From Novosphingobium sp. EMRT-2 (GTDB lineage Bacteria; Pseudomonadota; Alphaproteobacteria; Sphingomonadales; Sphingomonadaceae), in contig NZ_CP039695.1 in assembly GCF_005145025.1 (NCBI RefSeq), positions 248,001-312,000 of the forward strand: a stretch of DNA of 64,000 nt, read 5' to 3'. The translations under genes were made by a program, and so were the position numbers. Positions 52,570-61,400 of this stretch are shown here, piece by piece. Below the pieces are notes generated by a model. The model was not told the DNA's origin, ran no database searches, and saw only the letters and a program-made list of their open reading frames with translations. How positions within the stretch are numbered: the first letter of the stretch is position 1; every line of letters starts with the position of its first letter.

Positions 52570-52989
52570 GTGCGACGCATGGAAATCACGCGTGCGGGGC
52601 TGCGGATAGTCCTCGGGGTCGTCTATTTCGCTGCTGGTGTCGCGCATTTGCGGCTGCCTGGCCCTTTCGTCCGGATCACGCCGGACTGGGTGCCAATGCC
52701 GGAGCTGGTGGTTGCCGCGACCGGCGTCGCGGAAATCCTGGGTGCCTTCGCGCTGCTATTCATGCCGGCTCTGCGCCGCGCCGCCGGGGTGGCACTGGCG
52801 CTCTATGCGGTCTGCGTATTTCCAGCGAACATCAAGCACGCGTTCGAGGGCATCGATTTTGGCGGTTTCATGCAGGGCTGGGCCTATCATGGACCCCGAC
52901 TCGCCTTTCAGCCTATCTTCGTGTGGTGGGCACTGTTCGCCGGGGGCACGATCGATTGGCCTTTTCGGAAATCGCGCTCTTCGGTCTGA
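52570..52989 (+). CDS. DoxX-family membrane protein
   Basis: This 139-residue protein has four hydrophobic segments (LRIVLGVVYFAAGVAHLRLP, LVVAATGVAEILGAFALLFM, AAGVALALYAVCVFPANIKH, FQPIFVWWALFAGGTI) and fits the DoxX/MauE group of small redox-linked membrane proteins. GTG 52570 is preferred since AGGAG is about 8-9 bases upstream; GTG 52546 (overlapping the previous stop) and ATG 52579 are alternatives. It is the last gene of the fasciclin operon. Confidence 0.78.
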   Translation: MRRMEITRAGLRIVLGVVYFAAGVAHLRLPGPFVRITPDWVPMPELVVAATGVAEILGAFALLFMPALRRAAGVALALYAVCVFPANIKHAFEGIDFGGFMQGWAYHGPRLAFQPIFVWWALFAGGTIDWPFRKSRSSV

Positions 52990-53226
52990 ACTCATCAGAT
53001 CCGACCTGTCGTGTGCAGAACAGATTCTTGCCTCGCTCCAGCGGAATTGGTCGAGACCATGCGTGTCGCGGGGGTTCGGGCCACCGAGTTCATCTACCTG
53101 AGGGAGATCGAGGCCGGCTGCCTCTGACGCCCGCTCCAGATTCGCAATATGGCGATACGGGATCGGACAAGTTTTCGTTCAGCTTCGTCGCTCGCGCTGC
53201 CAGCAGGTAGCAGCGCAGCGAAGAAG
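52990..53226. other. Convergent intergenic stretch without a supportable gene
   Basis: No complete gene is seen between the DoxX gene and the converging anti-sigma gene. A plus-strand frame ending at a TGA near 53128 reads LAPAELVETMRVAGVRATEF then IYLREIEAGCL and looks protein-like, possibly the tail of a lost gene. No clear terminator hairpin is visible. Confidence 0.3.
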
Positions 53227-53814
53227 CTATCTCCCGAAAGCCCGTTGACCTTCCGCCAATGGCTCCGGGTCCGAACGCATGGCACCTCCAGGCGCCAGAT
53301 ATTCGGTGAACAGCAGGCAACCGGTGTGGGTTTCCATCCGCTGGTGGATGGTTCCGGCCGGTACGCGGACATAGTCGCCCGTCGCGAACCTGCGACCGCC
53401 GATGTCGAGGTCGCCAGCAACGACCAGGATATGTTCATCGAGATCAGCCGGCTGCTCGTGTCGTTCCTCGACCGCACCCGGATTGCAGCGGATGAGGATC
53501 GCATTGCCCGACCACAGCGGCTTGAACTCGATGCGCGGGCCATGCAGTTGCCAGTCGCCATCGCCGCATTCCTGCACGTGCTTTCCGGCCAGCGCCATTT
53601 GTTCTCGCGCCATTGCCTTCTCGATGCGCGACCAGTTACCAACCGGAAGTCGCGCCTCGGACTCTTCGGGCTGAAACCCGGCGAAGAGTTGTTCGGCGAG
53701 GCGGATATGTTCGTCCAGTTCAGTATTATAGAGCCGTTCGCGCGCGACCTCGTCGCGCTCGAACGGCGATAGCGCCCCCAGCACATAGGCGGTGGCCCTG
53801 TCTTCGATTTCCAT
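53227..53814 (-). CDS. Cupin (ChrR-like) anti-sigma factor, third copy
   Basis: The 195-residue protein has the shared N-terminal ATAYVLGALSPFERDEVARE and a cupin with CNPGAVEERHEQPADLDEHI, VAGDLDIGGRRFATGDYVRV and PAGTIHQRMETHTGC. The His residues in ERHEQ, DEH and TIHQ suggest that the metal site is intact. ATG 53814 is chosen because the promoter at 53842-53872 puts transcription start near 53835, where another in-frame ATG would be leaderless. It lies downstream of the second sigma gene with a gap of about 100 bases holding that promoter. Confidence 0.85.
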   Translation of the reverse strand: MEIEDRATAYVLGALSPFERDEVARERLYNTELDEHIRLAEQLFAGFQPEESEARLPVGNWSRIEKAMAREQMALAGKHVQECGDGDWQLHGPRIEFKPLWSGNAILIRCNPGAVEERHEQPADLDEHILVVAGDLDIGGRRFATGDYVRVPAGTIHQRMETHTGCLLFTEYLAPGGAMRSDPEPLAEGQRAFGR

Positions 53815-53841
53815 GTCCAGAACTCGTGTTGTCATGTTGCG

Positions 53842-53872
53842 ATATACGACCCCAATGCCCGGAACGGACGCA
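53842..53872 (-). promoter_or_regulatory. ECF-type promoter variant: TGCGTCC-N17-CGTATAT, anti-sigma gene
   Basis: Minus strand TGCGTCC (53872-53866), 17 bases, CGTATAT (53848-53842). One -35 base differs from the other nine sites. It would give the anti-sigma gene its own supply, on top of read-through from the sigma gene. Confidence 0.6.
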
Positions 53873-53911
53873 TGTTCCCCAAGCGGGTTCTGTCGCGTCC
53901 GAACACGGTAT

Positions 53912-54469
53912 TCAGCTCTCCATGCAGTGTTTGAGTGATTGCGTGCCCCGGCGTATCCAGCACTTGACCGTACCCAGCGGCTGATCGAGCTGGTGCGACA
54001 ATTCCGAATGGCTGAGGCCGAAATTGTACATTGTGACGATCGCTTGTGCCTGGTCGCGCGGCAACTGATCGAGGCATTTACCCAACTTCGGATCGGGCGG
54101 TTCCACCGCCTCGGTGGCAAGGCTGGCCATAGTGCTCTCGTCCAGTTCCTCGGTCGGCTGACGGCGACGTCCCATGTCGAGCGCCGCGTTGCGCGCGATG
54201 ATCCCGATCCAGGTCTTCGCCGATCCTAGTGCGGCATCGAACCGCCCCGCCGTTCGCCACAGCTTGACGAAGGCTTCCTGCACTGCGTCCTCGGCAGCCT
54301 GAGTGTCGCGCAGGATCCGCAGCGCGATAGCATAGACCCAGTCTCCTTGCGCTTCGTAAAGTTGGCGTAGCGCCCGCTCGTCGCCGGCCGCCATATCCCG
54401 CAGCAGTGTTTCGGGGCTCCGGAATTTGGTGATCATCATGGTCCCGTCGCAAGATGCTTCGCGCGTCAT
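53912..54469 (-). CDS. ECF sigma factor, second copy
   Basis: The 185-residue protein has region 2 (LRQLYEAQGDWVYAIALRIL, DTQAAEDAVQEAFVKLWRTA) and region 4 (NFGLSHSELSHQLDQPLGTV, KCWIRRGTQSLKHCMES). It is closely related to the sigma factor at 48015. ATG 54469 is used; ATG 54439 is possible and removes ten residues. The promoter 54482-54512 of the shared type lies directly upstream, so the gene is probably self-regulated. It is divergent from the DUF3034 operon. Confidence 0.93.
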   Translation of the reverse strand: MTREASCDGTMMITKFRSPETLLRDMAAGDERALRQLYEAQGDWVYAIALRILRDTQAAEDAVQEAFVKLWRTAGRFDAALGSAKTWIGIIARNAALDMGRRRQPTEELDESTMASLATEAVEPPDPKLGKCLDQLPRDQAQAIVTMYNFGLSHSELSHQLDQPLGTVKCWIRRGTQSLKHCMES

Positions 54470-54481
54470 GGCACGTTCCTG

Positions 54482-54512
54482 CGTTACGTTGGCGACTGGC
54501 AAATCGGATGCA
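54482..54512 (-). promoter_or_regulatory. ECF-type promoter: TGCATCC-N17-CGTAACG, second sigma gene
   Basis: Minus strand TGCATCC (54512-54506), 17 bases, CGTAACG (54488-54482), 12 bases before the ATG at 54469. This places the sigma factor under its own promoter class. The divergent promoter of the DUF3034 operon lies 41 bases away. Confidence 0.72.
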
Positions 54513-54553
54513 GTCAGAACGACCGGGTGTGAAAAATAAACTTTGCGTGATCC

Positions 54554-54584
54554 TGCATCCGGTCGCTGGGCGGCGCCGGTAATT
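54554..54584 (+). promoter_or_regulatory. ECF-type promoter: TGCATCC-N17-GGTAATT, DUF3034-globin-cytochrome-ALAS operon
   Basis: TGCATCC (54554-54560), 17 bases, GGTAATT (54578-54584), 63 bases before the ATG at 54648. Confidence 0.72.
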
Positions 54585-54647
54585 CCCCCCGACAGCCGCC
54601 GCCAAGTGTGACGGAGATCACAGTCAAGCCGATGGGGAACCGAAACT

Positions 54648-55673
54648 ATGAGAATATCCGGACATTCGAGATTGAGTGCAGGCGTTGTGGCCTTTTCGCT
54701 GGCGAGCTCCGTGCCTTTGTCTTCGGCTTGGGCAAACGGAACGGACGGGGGAAATTCGGAGACTGACGCCGAAGTATCGGCTGAAGCTCCAGAGCCGCTC
54801 GATATTCTTGCAGCAACGCAGTCGGAAACCGCAGACAAGCGCGGCTTCCTGGCGAACGGCGGGCGCCTGCTTCTGACCGGTGGCGTTTCGACCATCGAGG
54901 GCGCTGCGGGCGGCGGTCTTGTGCCGTGGGCGCTGATCGGGGGCTACGGCACACGCAATGAACTGGGTGCCAGCACGTTCGTGACCGGTGTGGATACGCA
55001 GGATTTTACCCTAGCTTCCTATGGTGGGGCGATCAACTTCCGCAACCGGGTGGAACTCTCGATTGCGCGGCAGAACTTCAACCTTCGCGAGGTCGGTAAT
55101 GTGCTGGCGCTCGGCAACCGCTACACGATCAGCCAGACGATCCTGGGCGTCAAGGTCCGCTTGTTCGGCGATGCCGTGCTGGAGCAGGACAGCCTGATTC
55201 CGCAAGTGGCGGTGGGCGTTCAGTACAAGATCAACGATAACAAGCAGATCGTCGGTGGCGCACTTGGACTCGATCGCAAGGGCGTGGATTTCTATGCTTC
55301 TGCGACGAAGATCATCCTTTCGAAAAGCCTGCTTCTGAACGCCACCGTCCGCCTGACCAAAGCTAACCAGTACGGTATCCTCGGCTTCGGCGGACTCGGT
55401 GGCAAGGACCAGAATTACAAGCCGCAGTTCGAAGGTTCAGGCGCCTACCTCCTTACCCGCAAGCTCGCCATCGGCGGTGAATTCCGCACAAAATCGAACC
55501 GGCTGGAAGGCGCGCTGGGCGGCACTTCTTTCCGCGAGGAGAACGCCTGGGACGCCTTCGCCGCTTATGCGCTGTCCCGCAACGTCTCAGTGACAGTGGC
55601 CTATGCCCGGCTCGGCCAGATCGCGCTGCGCCGCCAGAACGGCGCCTACGCTTCCCTCCAGATCGGCTTCTGA
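54648..55673 (+). CDS. DUF3034-like secreted/outer-membrane protein
   Basis: This 341-residue protein has a signal peptide (LSAGVVAFSLASSVPLSSAW) and a region that looks like an outer-membrane barrel: GGRLLLTGGVSTIEGAAGGG, LVPWALIGGYGTRNELGAST and many short alternating strands ending SLQIGF with a C-terminal Phe. The GGVSTIEGAAGGGLVPWAL block matches what I recall of DUF3034. Function unknown. It heads an operon with an exported globin, a cytochrome c and ALA synthase. Confidence 0.75.
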   Translation: MRISGHSRLSAGVVAFSLASSVPLSSAWANGTDGGNSETDAEVSAEAPEPLDILAATQSETADKRGFLANGGRLLLTGGVSTIEGAAGGGLVPWALIGGYGTRNELGASTFVTGVDTQDFTLASYGGAINFRNRVELSIARQNFNLREVGNVLALGNRYTISQTILGVKVRLFGDAVLEQDSLIPQVAVGVQYKINDNKQIVGGALGLDRKGVDFYASATKIILSKSLLLNATVRLTKANQYGILGFGGLGGKDQNYKPQFEGSGAYLLTRKLAIGGEFRTKSNRLEGALGGTSFREENAWDAFAAYALSRNVSVTVAYARLGQIALRRQNGAYASLQIGF

Positions 55674-55699
55674 TCGTCTCCCAATTCAAGGATACTGAC

Positions 55700-56206
55700 A
55701 TGCGAAACAAGCTTCTTCCCTCAATAGCCCTTCCCATTGCCATGGCCCTTCTGGTCGCATCCGCCCCAGCCATGGCAGCAGTCGGCGAGCCGGAGGTGTC
55801 CGACCCTAGCATCCAGCCGCGCTCGCCGACTGTCCCCGTCATCACCAATGACGAACATCTTCTCGAGGCTTTCGGCGGACGCGAAGGCCTCGTGAAAATC
55901 ATGGACGATGTCATGCCGCGCTGGGTGAAGAACCCGCGCACCCGTCCTTTCTTCGAACCGGCTGATCAAGAACGTATCAAGGCACTGCTCGTCGAACAGT
56001 TCTGCGTGATCATGAAGGGGCCATGCACCTACTCGGGCCGCACCATGGCCGAGGCCCATCGCGGTATGAACGTCAATGAGGGCGCGTTCTTCGCTCTCGT
56101 CGAAGAGCTGCAGAAAAGCATGAACGCGATGCATGTGCCCTTCGCCGCGCAGAACCGGCTGGTAGCCGCACTCGCCCCCATGCACCGTGACATAATCGAC
56201 AGGTGA
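55700..56206 (+). CDS. Exported group 1 truncated haemoglobin-like protein
   Basis: The 168-residue protein has a signal peptide ([16 protein letters not shown]) followed by a truncated-globin fold: [40 protein letters not shown], and the proximal His region [20 protein letters not shown]. Truncated globins are usually cytoplasmic; an exported one is less common. It could scavenge oxygen or NO species, or transfer electrons, in the periplasm. ATG 55700 follows CAAGGA. It has two Cys (FCVIMKGPC) that may form a disulfide. Confidence 0.88.
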   Translation: MRNKLLPSIALPIAMALLVASAPAMAAVGEPEVSDPSIQPRSPTVPVITNDEHLLEAFGGREGLVKIMDDVMPRWVKNPRTRPFFEPADQERIKALLVEQFCVIMKGPCTYSGRTMAEAHRGMNVNEGAFFALVEELQKSMNAMHVPFAAQNRLVAALAPMHRDIIDR

Positions 56207-56211
56207 GCGCT

Positions 56212-56619
56212 ATGAACAAGACCATCCTTCCCTTCCTTCCAGTCGTAGCGCTCGCCGCGGCCATTCTTGTGCCGGCAGCACGGGGCGGTGCGCAAACCGC
56301 GCCCTCCGCCGCCGCCAATTCCGCTGCAAATGGCGCGCGGCTCTATCAGGCGAAATGCGGCGGTTGCCACAGTATCGCCGCGAACAAGGTCGGGCCTGCG
56401 CACAAGGGGGTTTTCGGTCGCAAGGCGGGCATGGCACCCGGGTACAACTACTCGCCGGCAATACGCGGGGCCAACATCACGTGGAATGCGACGACACTCG
56501 ATCAATGGCTGCAGGGGCCGCAGAAGATGGTGAAGGGTACCCGGATGTTCCTGTCCGTTCCCAATCCCACCGAACGCGCCGCGATCATCGCCTATCTGCG
56601 ATCGGATGCCGCCAAGTGA
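56212..56619 (+). CDS. Small exported class I cytochrome c
   Basis: The 135-residue protein has a signal peptide, the haem-binding CGGCH (residues 49-53) in [20 protein letters not shown], and a late Met in [20 protein letters not shown] as the sixth ligand, as in mitochondrial-type c. ATG 56212 is chosen because AGGTGAG precedes it; a GTG at 56203 overlaps the globin stop (GTGA). It is a likely redox partner of the exported globin. TGATG couples it to the ALAS gene. Confidence 0.92.
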   Translation: MNKTILPFLPVVALAAAILVPAARGGAQTAPSAAANSAANGARLYQAKCGGCHSIAANKVGPAHKGVFGRKAGMAPGYNYSPAIRGANITWNATTLDQWLQGPQKMVKGTRMFLSVPNPTERAAIIAYLRSDAAK

Positions 56620-57833
56620 TGCGCTACGATCGCCTGTTCGACCGGGCGATCGAGCGCCTGCATGCCGAAGGCCGCTACCGCGTCTTCATCGACATCCTGC
56701 GCAACCGTGGTTCCTACCCCAATGCACGGTGCCTGGCCGGGCCGAATGGGCTATTTCCAGTCACCGTGTGGTGCTCGAACGACTACCTCGCCATGGGCCA
56801 GCATCCCAAGGTGATCGAGGCGATGGAAGCCGCGCTACGCAATGTGGGCGCCGGCTCGGGCGGCACCCGCAACATCGACGGCAACACCCATTACCACATC
56901 GAGCTCGAGGCCGAGCTGGCCGACCTCCACGGCAAGGAAGGCGCGCTGCTGTTCACGTCGGGCTACGTCTCGAACGACGCGACGCTCTCCACCCTCGCCA
57001 AGGTCCTGCCCGGTTGCGTGATCTTCTCCGACGAGCTCAACCACGCCTCGATGATAGCGTGCATCCGCAATTCGGGCTGCGAGAAGCAGGTCTGGCGGCA
57101 CAACGACGTCGCGCACCTGGAAGAGCTGCTCGCCGCCGCCGATCCCGCCGTGCCCAAGCTGATCGCCTTCGAAAGCGTCTATTCGATGGACGGCGACGTC
57201 GCCCCGATCCACGCGATCTGCGACCTTGCCGACCGCTACAACGCGCTCACCTACATCGACGAGGTTCACGCCGTCGGCATGTACGGCCCGCGCGGCGGCG
57301 GCATTTCCGACCGCGACGAGGCGGCGCACCGCATCACCATTATCGAGGGCACGCTGGGCAAGGCCTTCGGCGTCATGGGCGGATATATCGCAGCCGACAC
57401 GCGGATCATCGACTGCATCCGCTCCTATGCGCCCGGTTTCATCTTCACGACCTCGCTGTCGCCGGTGCTGGTCGCGGGCGCGCTGGCTTCGGTGCGGCAT
57501 CTCAAGGGATCGAGCGTGGAGCGCGAGGGCCAGCAGGCCGCCGCCGCCACCTTGAAACGGCTGTTCGCCGAGGCGGGCCTGCCGGTCATGCCCTCCACCA
57601 CGCACATCGTGCCGCCGATGGTAGGCGATCCGGTGCGTGCCAAGCAGATCAGCGACATCCTGCTCGCCGAATACGGCGTCTACGTGCAGCCAATCAACTT
57701 TCCGACGGTGCCGCGCGGGACCGAGCGCCTGCGCTTCACGCCAGGCCCACAACATACCGAAGGGATGATGCATGAGCTTACCGCTGCGCTGATAGAAATC
57801 TGGGAGAGAACGGGCAAAAGACTGGCCGCCTGA
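56619..57833 (+). CDS. hemA: 5-Aminolevulinate synthase (HemA)
   Basis: This PLP enzyme (404 residues) condenses glycine with succinyl-CoA to ALA, the first haem precursor in alphaproteobacteria. It has [57 protein letters not shown] and the PLP lysine in [19 protein letters not shown] (about residue 246), with [13 protein letters not shown] near the end. ATG 56619 overlaps the cytochrome stop in TGATG. Its place after two haem proteins suggests a dedicated haem supply; a main copy is likely elsewhere (inference). Confidence 0.96.
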   Translation: MRYDRLFDRAIERLHAEGRYRVFIDILRNRGSYPNARCLAGPNGLFPVTVWCSNDYLAMGQHPKVIEAMEAALRNVGAGSGGTRNIDGNTHYHIELEAELADLHGKEGALLFTSGYVSNDATLSTLAKVLPGCVIFSDELNHASMIACIRNSGCEKQVWRHNDVAHLEELLAAADPAVPKLIAFESVYSMDGDVAPIHAICDLADRYNALTYIDEVHAVGMYGPRGGGISDRDEAAHRITIIEGTLGKAFGVMGGYIAADTRIIDCIRSYAPGFIFTTSLSPVLVAGALASVRHLKGSSVEREGQQAAAATLKRLFAEAGLPVMPSTTHIVPPMVGDPVRAKQISDILLAEYGVYVQPINFPTVPRGTERLRFTPGPQHTEGMMHELTAALIEIWERTGKRLAA

Positions 57834-58024
57834 TCCGGCAAGCCTGCCAATCTCGTGCTGTGCATTTCGTGATGTCGAATTGAAGGAGTACAGTGAAGGA
57901 GAGATGGCGAGGCTTTGTTTCACAGGATATGGAAATGCGTGTTTCTATTCGCGCCAAGCCATTCAGTCTGAGATTTCCTCGAGGCATCCGGCATGCTACT
58001 TTCCACATCGGAAAGGACATAACC

Positions 58025-58444
58025 ATGGACCCGGCAAACGACACAGCTGCCGACAACAACCAGATGGACGAGGGAGCTTCATTGCGTCCCAAGGCCTCCG
58101 ATTGGTTGTGGCGTCCGTGGTATGCAAGGCTGTGGTGGGCCGTGATTGGGATTTACTGGGCAGGGAACGTGGGTTCGATCTACTCGCCTGTCCTCGACCA
58201 GTTTTATTCTAGCGCGCTGGCGGGTTTTCTTAACGTTGCCTTCTTCCCGCCCCTGGCGTTGATGGTACTGGGCCTCGGTTTCGCGCGCGAGTGGTTCGAA
58301 TGGAGCGACTGGGAATTCGTCGAGCCAACCCACGAACAGATGTTCCCGAAGCGCTCAGTGGGCGGCAGGCGCGATCCTTATTCAGATCCGCTCGACCCGC
58401 GTTCGGGCATGCTGCATTGGCGACATTTTCATCCGGATCGCTGA
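58025..58444 (+). CDS. Small membrane protein of unknown function
   Basis: The 139-residue protein has two hydrophobic segments rich in Trp (RLWWAVIGIYWAGNVGSIYS and LNVAFFPPLALMVLGLGFAR), and an acidic, then basic C-terminus (WFEWSDWEFVEPTHEQMFPK). I do not recognise a family. ATG 58025 follows GGAAAGGACATAACC; the frame extends back to 57893. It may be the last gene of the haem operon; the 190 bases before it show no ECF-type site. It ends 6 bases before the converging traG stop. Confidence 0.55.
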   Translation: MDPANDTAADNNQMDEGASLRPKASDWLWRPWYARLWWAVIGIYWAGNVGSIYSPVLDQFYSSALAGFLNVAFFPPLALMVLGLGFAREWFEWSDWEFVEPTHEQMFPKRSVGGRRDPYSDPLDPRSGMLHWRHFHPDR

Positions 58445-58450
58445 AGGCGA

Positions 58451-61400
58451 TCACTTATCGCGCCGTTCCTTGAAAGTCGGGTCGCCGTCCTGAGGGCCAT
58501 GGTCAAGATCGGTCGAGAAGGTTCCGCTACGAAGCACGGACGACTGTTCGATCGAGGTGAGTGGCCCGGTGACGTCTGCCGTTCCTCGGCCCGAATCTGC
58601 CTGTTCGAGGTAGCGGTTGCGCAGGCCCTCTGGCCCGAGGACCTGACGGCTCAATTCCCGTGAAAAGGCATCTGCCGGGCTGTCCGAACGGGCTGCCGCG
58701 CGCTCAGCAGCGGCAATGGCATTGCGGACGTCATAGTTGACGATGTCAATCCTGGCATTGGCGGTTTCGGAAGTCACACCGACGTCGGAACTCTCAAATC
58801 CGAGATTGCCGGCAGCACCCCCGGAAACGGAACTGCCCGACTGCTTGCGATCACCATTACCTGCCTTGCCGGAACCTGCGCGACTGGCGGAAGCGGAAAC
58901 AGAGAGACCAACATCGGTTCCCATGGATGTCTGGTCCTGAGCCGATCTTTCGATGCTTCGCGTCCACCCTGTCTGGGCCATGATCGCCTGAACGTCGCGC
59001 TGGAGCGTATCGGCGACCTGCGGCTTCAAGCGCCATTGACCTCGCCGGTCCATCTCGAACCCACCACGCAGCCAATTGGCCATGGCCGCCTTGCCTTCGG
59101 CCCCGCCACCCAGGAAATGCTCGACCGTATCGGGTCCGGCCTGCTTGCCCGCCTCGAACCGCGTGCTGGTATCGTTGCGCGCCGAGCGCTGCGAATTGGT
59201 GCTGCTCGAGACCAACAGATCGTTGTGCGCGAAACTGAACCGCGCCGATCCGCCATTGGCGACGGCGCCCAACTGACTTTCGTTGATGAGCCCGCCACGC
59301 CACATCTGGGCGGCGGTTTCGGGCGTCAGGTTGAGACTGAGGTCCCCGTTCTGATCCATGGCGATCTGGCGCTTGGTCAGGTTGATGCCGTGATCGCGCA
59401 GCAGCCCCTGCATGCGGGTAAGCCGCTCATTGTCAACGATGCGGGTGAGCCGCTCGTTGCGTGCGCGGTCAGCGATTCCGCCGGCACCGCCCTCAGCCAT
59501 GTCGGTCTGGTTCCCCGCTGTGCGGCTCAGTGCCTGGATGAAGCTGTCGAGCCGGGCTGCCTGCCGTACAGACACGCCAGCAGCCGATGCTCCTTCGGCA
59601 TAGCCAAAATTGTCCGACTGGCGCCGCTGCTCACCGATCCGCGCGGCGCTGCGGGTGCCGCCCGTGCCCACCTCGCGCTGCGCGTCGAGCTTGCCCGAGC
59701 GTTCGGCGAAGTCGTAGCCCGCCGCTTCGCGGGTCCGTCCATAGACGCTGGTGCCCTCGCGGCCCGCTTCTGCGGTGGTGCCATCGGCGGTACCGAGCTG
59801 AGTGGCGGCGTTGTAGGTCTCCAGCGCGCGCATGACCTGGGCGGCGTTGCGACCGGTGGCGCGGCCAAGCTGGGTAATCGCGGTCGAGCGCGCCTCGCCC
59901 GACAGCGCGTTGATGAACGAAATTCGCCGGCTGGTCTCATCGAGCGAGAGCCCGAGCATCCCGGCGGCGCTGCGCTGGCCCTGATTGCCGCCGGTGCGCC
60001 AGGCCTGTTCGGTCGAGACATTGCGGCGCTCGGTCTCGGCAACGCGGTCGCCCGCATAGTCGCGGCGTCCTTCCATCGCGCCCACCTGTACCTGCGCGCC
60101 CGTGAGGTCATTGCGCAGCATTTGTTCCTGGTCGTAGCTGTTGGCGATGAGCTTGGCGAAGGTCGGATCGGCGCTGGCCTCGCCGATCACGCCCGAGGCC
60201 TTCAATTCCGCGTCCGCCTTCGAATAGCCGCCGCGCTCAAAATGCCGTGTCGCGCCCTGCATCATCATCGAATAGGCGCGCTGGTCGCCGAAGGCTTTCC
60301 ACTGCACCATGTTCTGCGCGAACGATGCGAAGGCCTTCTCGCCCGCCTGGCCCGAGCCAAAATAGCTGGTGCCCAGGGTGCGTAGCGCATCCTTCTCGGC
60401 AAAATTGTGGATTGCCGAGGTGGTCGCATTGGCGCGCACCGCGCGCGAGACCGCCGGGTCGTTGATGTCGCGACCAGCGAGGGCAGGGGAGAGTCCGCCC
60501 AGTTCGCGCGCGGCATCGATCCCGCCCATGCCGAAAGCGGGAACGCCCGGCACTCCGCCACCTTGTTCGCCGAGCACGGCTCCCGCAGCGCCAAAGGAGC
60601 GGTTGGCACCGAAGGCCGAGCGTTCACCGAAGTCGCCAAAACTTGAGGACGCGCCCCTCCGGGCCATCGTGCCCGCCGCCGATGCCTGGTTTTCCAGCGC
60701 AGAGGCATAGCCTTCGCGTGTTGCGAGCGGCGCGGCAGCGGCACTGCCGAGCCCCTGGGCCTGCAAAGCGCTGCCGGTGAAACTCGAAAAGACATTGCCC
60801 GAGAAACGGAACACGGTGAACACGAAAGCGCCGGCGAGGCCCGCCGCCGCCGTGCGGAAGGTTCCGAAGATCGCGAGCGCCTTCATCGCCGCCGAGGGCG
60901 CAAGCATCCAAGCATTGGCCGCGACGGCATTCGAGCGCATCTCGGCGAGCACGTCGCTCGCGCGGCCGAGGGTCAGTTGATAGATGCCGGCATCTATCAC
61001 GCCCCAGAGCGCGACGAAGACGAAGAGCCCCAAGGCAAAGCTGGCCACGCGCAAGTTGATCGGCGTGAGAATGAACAGCAGCGCGATCGGCACCATGAAG
61101 AGCATGATCCCGAACACGGTGGCGCGGATCGTCGGCATCCACTCATTGGCGACCGACATAGTGGCAAGCCCGTTCGAGACGATCGCCCGGTTGGCCATGA
61201 CTCGCGCGGCCGAGGCCGGGCTGTCCTCGAACAATACGTCGCCGACCGTATTGCCGAGCAGCACGTCCGTCATGAACGCCTGCAAGGAGAGCGGCGTCCC
61301 CATCATCATCTGGCCCATGTCACCGAGCCGCGAGCGGCAGCGGGCAAGCTGTGCGGCGTCACCGATATTGTACCCGGTGCGCTGACAGACCTGCATCGTA

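Noticed and set aside
57413..57445. TGCATCC in hemA (also near 57065) as an extra ECF site
   Set aside because: Inside coding sequence and without C/G-GTA at the 17-base spacing, so treated as chance.
56606..57775. Frame of 389 codons overlapping hemA on the same strand
   Set aside because: Arg-rich out-of-frame translation of hemA; the hemA frame has all the ALA synthase motifs.
57851..57885. TGCATTT before the small membrane protein gene as a promoter of the same class
   Set aside because: At the 17-base spacing it reads GGAGTAC, which does not fit the -10 box.
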